IMG/VR virus record: IMGVR_UViG_3300046096_000040
Location: 1-23,065 of that record
Length of the DNA stretch: 23,065 nt
Strand: one strand, 5' to 3'
Source: a virus
Numbering within the stretch: position 1 is the stretch's first letter; each line of letters opens with the position of its first letter. This document shows, piece by piece, positions 20,441 through 23,065 of the stretch. Made by a program: the position numbers and the translations under genes. The notes under the pieces were generated by a model, which saw only the letters and a list, made by a program, of their open reading frames with translations, was not told the DNA's origin and searched no databases.

Positions 20441-21265
20441 TTATGTTCCATGTCTGTCGGTGTAACCTGCACCATTAGCATTTAATTGTTCTATTTGTTC
20501 TTTTCGCCATTGACAAGCTAGACGGAAAGCTTCTTCTTTACCGTACTTTGAGATGCTGAAAGATTTAGATAATATTATACCTTTCATGTCCGTTACAGAT
20601 GCACGGTATGTACCCTTCATACCACCCGATATTCCTGTCATACCTGTCGAATTTCTTTTATCAATTTTTAAATTTCTTCTGTTTGCTTCATGAGAGACTT
20701 GTCTGAGGTTTGCCAAAGAATTATCTGATGGGTTTCCGTTTATGTGATCAATTATTTTTAAACTATCAATTGTTTTATTAGCTAAAAGATAAATAATCCG
20801 GTGAACTTTTACACCCTTTCGTTCATGTGTTATGTGCCAAGAACCATCTGCACTTTTTACACCAGCAATAGAGTCTTTAGGATTACTTAACGAGCAATAG
20901 TTTTTACCAGCATACACATCAATTTTAAATCTCAACCCTGATGGACTACTTTCATCTATGTAAAATTTTTGATTGAAAGTATCATAATCAAGTTCTTTAG
21001 TTGTAGATGATGACGTAACTAGGTTAACAAGAGAACTTTTATATTCTTGTATAACTTCTGTCTCTAATTTAAGAGCCTCTTCCTTACTAAGAGAATCTTT
21101 GATAATTTCTACAATAAATCCACCAGCCTCTTTAACTACTTTATTCCAAGCTTTTAATTTTCTTGTTGCACAGTAAGGTCTTTTTAAAGTACCTTGTCCT
21201 GCATAGAAAATTTCATTATTATCTTTACGTCTGTGTAAGTAAACACAGTATTTATTATCTTGCAT
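20441..21265 (-). CDS. free-standing homing endonuclease: GIY-YIG + HNH + AP2
   Basis: The ATG at 21265 is chosen (GGGAG 6 bases upstream) over a GTG at 21286; this gives 274 residues. Residues 6-26 (YCVYLHRRKDNNEIFYAGQG) are a GIY-YIG motif with Y9, Y21, G23, R29 and a later helix Glu at E68. Residues about 102-190 are an HNH_3 domain with H155, D173-H174 (IIDHINGNPSDN), and N186 in NLR. Residues about 208-262 are an AP2-like DNA-binding domain (GMTGISGG ... YRASVTD ... RLACQWRKEQ). Two nuclease types in one chain is uncommon. It interrupts the usual capsid-to-adaptor spacing, with its own promoter and folded leader, as expected for a mobile nuclease gene. Capsid and adaptor look intact, so this is an intergenic insertion. 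Confidence 0.9.
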   Translation of the reverse strand: MQDNKYCVYLHRRKDNNEIFYAGQGTLKRPYCATRKLKAWNKVVKEAGGFIVEIIKDSLSKEEALKLETEVIQEYKSSLVNLVTSSSTTKELDYDTFNQKFYIDESSPSGLRFKIDVYAGKNYCSLSNPKDSIAGVKSADGSWHITHERKGVKVHRIIYLLANKTIDSLKIIDHINGNPSDNSLANLRQVSHEANRRNLKIDKRNSTGMTGISGGMKGTYRASVTDMKGIILSKSFSISKYGKEEAFRLACQWRKEQIEQLNANGAGYTDRHGT

Positions 21266-21282
21266 AATTTCTCCCGAAATCT

Positions 21283-21346
21283 CCACTAAAAGACAATTAG
21301 CAGGACGGTGGATAGTCGTCTTTTCGGTGGGCCAACCTAGCTAATT
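21283..21346 (-). promoter_or_regulatory. leader RNA able to form an H-type pseudoknot before the endonuclease start
   Basis: On the - strand, stem 1 pairs AATTAGC (21346-21340) and GG (21337-21336) with CC (21304-21303) and GCTAATT (21301-21295). Stem 2 pairs CCAC (21330-21327) and AAAAGAC (21324-21318) with GTCTTTT (21294-21288) and GTGG (21286-21283). The arm order is S1, S2, S1', S2', which is a pseudoknot, with S1' and S2' touching and able to stack. The SD (GGGAG, 21275-21271) follows by 7 bases. A competing pair CCGAAA/TTTCGG (21327-21322 with 21279-21274) would reach into the SD. Control of endonuclease translation is inferred. Confidence 0.6.
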
Positions 21347-21348
21347 TT

Positions 21349-21409
21349 ATCTAACATTAATCCTGAATTATAACACATTAAATGTTACAACGCAAGACTA
21401 ATGTTAGAT
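21349..21409 (-). repeat. 11-bp inverted repeat bracketing a promoter, with a nested palindrome
   Basis: ATCTAACATTA (21349-21359) and TAATGTTAGAT (21399-21409) are perfect inverted repeats centred at 21379. Inside, ACATTAAATGT (21375-21385) is an odd palindrome centred at 21380. All four half-sites share ACATT/AATGT. The promoter elements lie between the arms, so the array resembles operator sites for a symmetric DNA-binding protein; a large hairpin is the alternative. Confidence 0.75.
21367..21395 (-). promoter_or_regulatory. promoter of the homing endonuclease gene
   Basis: On the - strand TTGCGT (21395-21390), a 17-bp spacer and TATAAT (21372-21367), with TGT before it as an extended -10. 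The predicted start near 21360 leads to a leader of about 95 bases. It is enclosed by the inverted repeat at 21349-21409. Confidence 0.7.
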
Positions 21410-21425
21410 GCCTCAGTTAAGAGGC
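21410..21425 (-). promoter_or_regulatory. small GCCTC/GAGGC hairpin
   Basis: GCCTC and GAGGC (21425-21421 and 21414-21410 on the - strand) form a 5-bp stem with a 6-base loop. Its arms match the core of the larger hairpin at 21443-21464, so an alternative pairing between the two is possible. Confidence 0.5.
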
Positions 21426-21442
21426 GATCTAAAGTTACATCA

Positions 21443-21464
21443 GAAAGCCTCCGAAGAGGCTTTC
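21443..21464 (-). terminator. UUCG hairpin right after the major capsid stop codon
   Basis: A 9-bp stem (GAAAGCCTC with GAGGCTTTC) closes a TTCG loop on the - strand, beginning 2 bases after the capsid stop. No U-tract follows (TGATGTAAC), so termination would be partial; message stabilisation is equally likely. The core of 20 bases is flanked by the direct repeat CATCAG (21438-21443 and 21464-21469 on the + strand). Confidence 0.65.
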
Positions 21465-21465
21465 A

Positions 21466-22479
21466 TCAGTTGGATGACGTGAGTTGCAACACTGCTTGAG
21501 GTCTGCGAACCAGATGAATAAAATTAGACTCAGATTGAATCTGAATTTCTACATCTTTAGGATCACGGAAGGTGAAGACGTATGCCTCTTCTCCTAGCGT
21601 GTTCACATGGCTGAAGCGGTTAGCTGGACCATAGTAAGAGATGAACATATCGCTAGTACCGGCAGGTAGAGCATAAGCTTCACCAGCAGGGATTAGAGCA
21701 GCGCCATTGTAGCTACCACGGTACTCAATAAATGTGGCACCGCCATGTACGAAACGACGATACAAGCCAGAACCTAGACGGTTACGTAGTGGCTCTTGAG
21801 TGCTACTGTAATACTTGTAAGCTTCCTTGATGGTTGCATGAGAGATCAACTTAGCAAAGAATGTTGGTGAGCAAAGAATAACTACATCATTTACGACTTC
21901 ACCGCTTTGGATGTTATCTTGAATAGTTGCAATAACTTGTTCAATTTTAGCAGTTAGATCGGTAGTGGTAGTGCCTAGTACAAAGTCAACGCTAGTACGG
22001 GTGATACCAAAATCAGAATAGTAGTTCGCTGCGATAGTGCCGTTAGGAGCCCAAGCAGCACCTTGAGTAATAGCATAAGCACGAGCATACTCAGTAGTGA
22101 TAGCGTGATTGCGGCGAATGCGCTCTAGTTTACGAGCAACAACAGCAGCTTCAGTTTCAGCAGCATCAGCAGAGCCGTATGCGCGTTTTCCCTGAATATC
22201 TTCAGGCTTAATAGCGTCGTCTAATGGGTAGTGACCTAGTGGGAATGAACGTAGTGAACGGGTGTCGTTCTTGTTCATGGTATTACGAGCACCACGTACT
22301 TGGTCAACAACTAGACCTAGAGTACCTTCATTGGATTCTACAGTAATAGAATTCTGAGCGACTGACTCATTGCGGAAGATACCTAGCTCATTAATGAGGC
22401 CAAAGGTGTTAGGTACGAGTAATAGTTCTTGTGTATAATCAACAAGTTCAAATGGTTTTTCGAAGCTACGAGTTTGCAT
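21466..22479 (-). CDS. major capsid protein (lambda gpE family)
   Basis: At 337 residues it is the size of lambda gpE (341). Characteristic segments include the N-terminal LVDYTQELLLVPNTFGLINELGIF, shown in part, SFPLGHYPLDDAI followed by PEDIQG, the helix with VARKLERIRRNHAITTEYARA, and the C-terminal VHLVRRPQAVLQL-type ending (NFIHLVRRPQAVLQL). The HK97 fold is inferred from the family (Pfam phage major capsid protein E). No protease cleavage site or truncation was seen. AAGGAAA precedes the ATG, 40 bases from the decoration gene. Codon use and start context are like the tail tube, consistent with high expression. Confidence 0.93.
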   Translation of the reverse strand: MQTRSFEKPFELVDYTQELLLVPNTFGLINELGIFRNESVAQNSITVESNEGTLGLVVDQVRGARNTMNKNDTRSLRSFPLGHYPLDDAIKPEDIQGKRAYGSADAAETEAAVVARKLERIRRNHAITTEYARAYAITQGAAWAPNGTIAANYYSDFGITRTSVDFVLGTTTTDLTAKIEQVIATIQDNIQSGEVVNDVVILCSPTFFAKLISHATIKEAYKYYSSTQEPLRNRLGSGLYRRFVHGGATFIEYRGSYNGAALIPAGEAYALPAGTSDMFISYYGPANRFSHVNTLGEEAYVFTFRDPKDVEIQIQSESNFIHLVRRPQAVLQLTSSN

Positions 22480-22519
22480 TATAATTTCCTTATTTTATTG
22501 TTCGGTAATCTGTTGGATA

Positions 22520-22915
22520 TTAAACTGCATCGTTGCAGAGAATACCCTTGGCTTCTAGAGCAGCGTATACAGCAGCTTTTTCAGCATCTAGGTTGTATGT
22601 AGCATCTAGAATTAGACCGGCTTTAGATACGATAGCAGGACCACGCACTAGGCATAGCACCTTAGTATCAGTAGTAGCAGCTACGGTTTGTTCAACCATT
22701 ACGATAGCGTCAGCAACTTCTGAACCATCGTTAGCAGTTTGTACTGCAATTTTGTACTTACCGTCAGCGGTAACTTTACCTAGAACAGTACCGGGAACTA
22801 GAGTAGCTGCAGTGCCGTTATAAGTAACGGTTAAGCGGCAGTATGCAGACTCAGGGAAGAGTTCTTGCTTGACAACGTTAGAAAGACGCTTGGCTTCTGT
22901 TGCGATTAATGGCAT
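22520..22915 (-). CDS. head decoration protein (lambda gpD-like)
   Basis: A 131-residue protein in the standard slot before the major capsid gene. It has an N-terminal disordered-like stretch (EAKRLSNVVKQELFPESAYCR), then a beta-rich body with VPGTVLGKVTADGKYKIA, a match to the HDPD family, a strand KVLCLVRGPAIVSKAGL and a C-terminal helix (AEKAAVYAALEAKGI). Such proteins form trimers that stabilise the expanded capsid at the local three-fold axes. The ATG has AAAGGA upstream. Very Ala/Val-rich, as in known members. Confidence 0.85.
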   Translation of the reverse strand: MPLIATEAKRLSNVVKQELFPESAYCRLTVTYNGTAATLVPGTVLGKVTADGKYKIAVQTANDGSEVADAIVMVEQTVAATTDTKVLCLVRGPAIVSKAGLILDATYNLDAEKAAVYAALEAKGILCNDAV

Positions 22916-22931
22916 ATTATATTTCCTTTTA

Positions 22932-23065
22932 TTACTTAGTTAGTTGCTTGGCTTTAAGTAATTTTGCCACAGCAGATTCTTTAACAACGGTTTCTTCTTG
23001 AGTTGAAGCACCTTTTTCTACGAACATCTCAGATGCGTCTACAGTTGCTACCATAGATTGCATAG
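22932..23065 (-). CDS. C-terminal end of a head gene (protease/scaffold slot), 5' part outside window
   Basis: On the - strand the frame is open from the window edge to TAA at 22934-22932. The visible part is 43 residues starting MQSMVATVDASE and ending VAKLLKAKQLTK, hydrophilic, with a helix rich in Lys and Ala. In lambda-type gene order this slot holds the capsid protease/scaffold (C/Nu3). That is inferred from position alone; no catalytic residues are in view, and the ATG visible near the edge may be internal. Confidence 0.45.
   Translation of the reverse strand, partial: MQSMVATVDASEMFVEKGASTQEETVVKESAVAKLLKAKQLTK

Noticed and set aside
21266-21465. Group I intron carrying the endonuclease.
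   Set aside because: The capsid and adaptor genes on each side are complete and no P/Q/R/S core could be assembled; the gene has its own promoter, which fits a free-standing endonuclease.
21435-21470. CTGATGA followed by a UUCG stem after the capsid gene, resembling part of a hammerhead ribozyme core.
   Set aside because: The GAAA segment required after stem II is absent and stems I and III do not form; the bases are explained by the capsid stop and a direct repeat.
22478-22483. TATAAT-like bases at the start codons of the capsid and decoration genes as promoters.
   Set aside because: They fall in the spacer between AAGGAAA and the ATG, overlap the start codon and have no -35 at the proper distance.

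Overview
The window is a stretch of a tailed-phage genome, most likely a siphovirus with a long non-contractile tail infecting a Gram-negative (probably gammaproteobacterial) host. The evidence is a lambda-like head-neck-tail gene order, a tape measure of 1854 residues, no sheath or contractile baseplate genes, and a lysis cassette with a SAR-type endolysin and a nested Rz/Rz1 spanin pair that only makes sense with an outer membrane. The DNA is AT-rich and uses A/G-rich Shine-Dalgarno sites (AAGGA type). No integrase, repressor, tRNA, rRNA, IS element or CRISPR array was seen, and a phage-borne ribonucleotide reductase suggests a lytic life style (inference). The host genus cannot be named from this sequence.

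Positions 1-4621 (+ strand) are a nucleotide-metabolism block: the 3' part of a MazG/PRA-PH-like NTP pyrophosphohydrolase, a DUF5664 (dATP/dGTP diphosphohydrolase-like) protein with a Cys cluster, a small membrane protein, an unknown 136-aa protein, class Ia ribonucleotide reductase NrdA and NrdB, and a short thioredoxin. The normal start of nrdA looks damaged: a well-placed ATG with a good ribosome site begins the canonical N-terminus, then hits a stop after 12 codons, and the rest of the protein is open in another frame. A bidirectional terminator at 4640-4673 separates this block from a convergent one.

Positions 4678-23065 (- strand, read from right to left in transcription order) carry: the end of a head gene, decoration protein, major capsid protein, a free-standing homing endonuclease (GIY-YIG + HNH + AP2) with its own promoter and an elaborate leader, four head-tail joining/neck proteins, tail tube, tail assembly chaperone G with a +1-frameshifted T extension, tape measure, tail hub-like protein, repeat-containing fibre, two small-to-medium tail proteins, and then the lysis genes (XhlA-like membrane protein, holin, SAR endolysin, Rz, Rz1).

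Five promoter-like sites were read by eye. All have a perfect TATAAT, all have -35 boxes beginning TTG (four read TTGNTT), with 17-18 bp spacers, and four of five have an extended -10 TGN. Hairpins with a UUCG loop sit next to two of them and after the major capsid gene. The most unusual region is 21266-21465, between the capsid and endonuclease genes: a hairpin bounded by a 6-bp direct repeat, two further inverted repeats arranged concentrically around a promoter, and a leader that can fold as an H-type pseudoknot.
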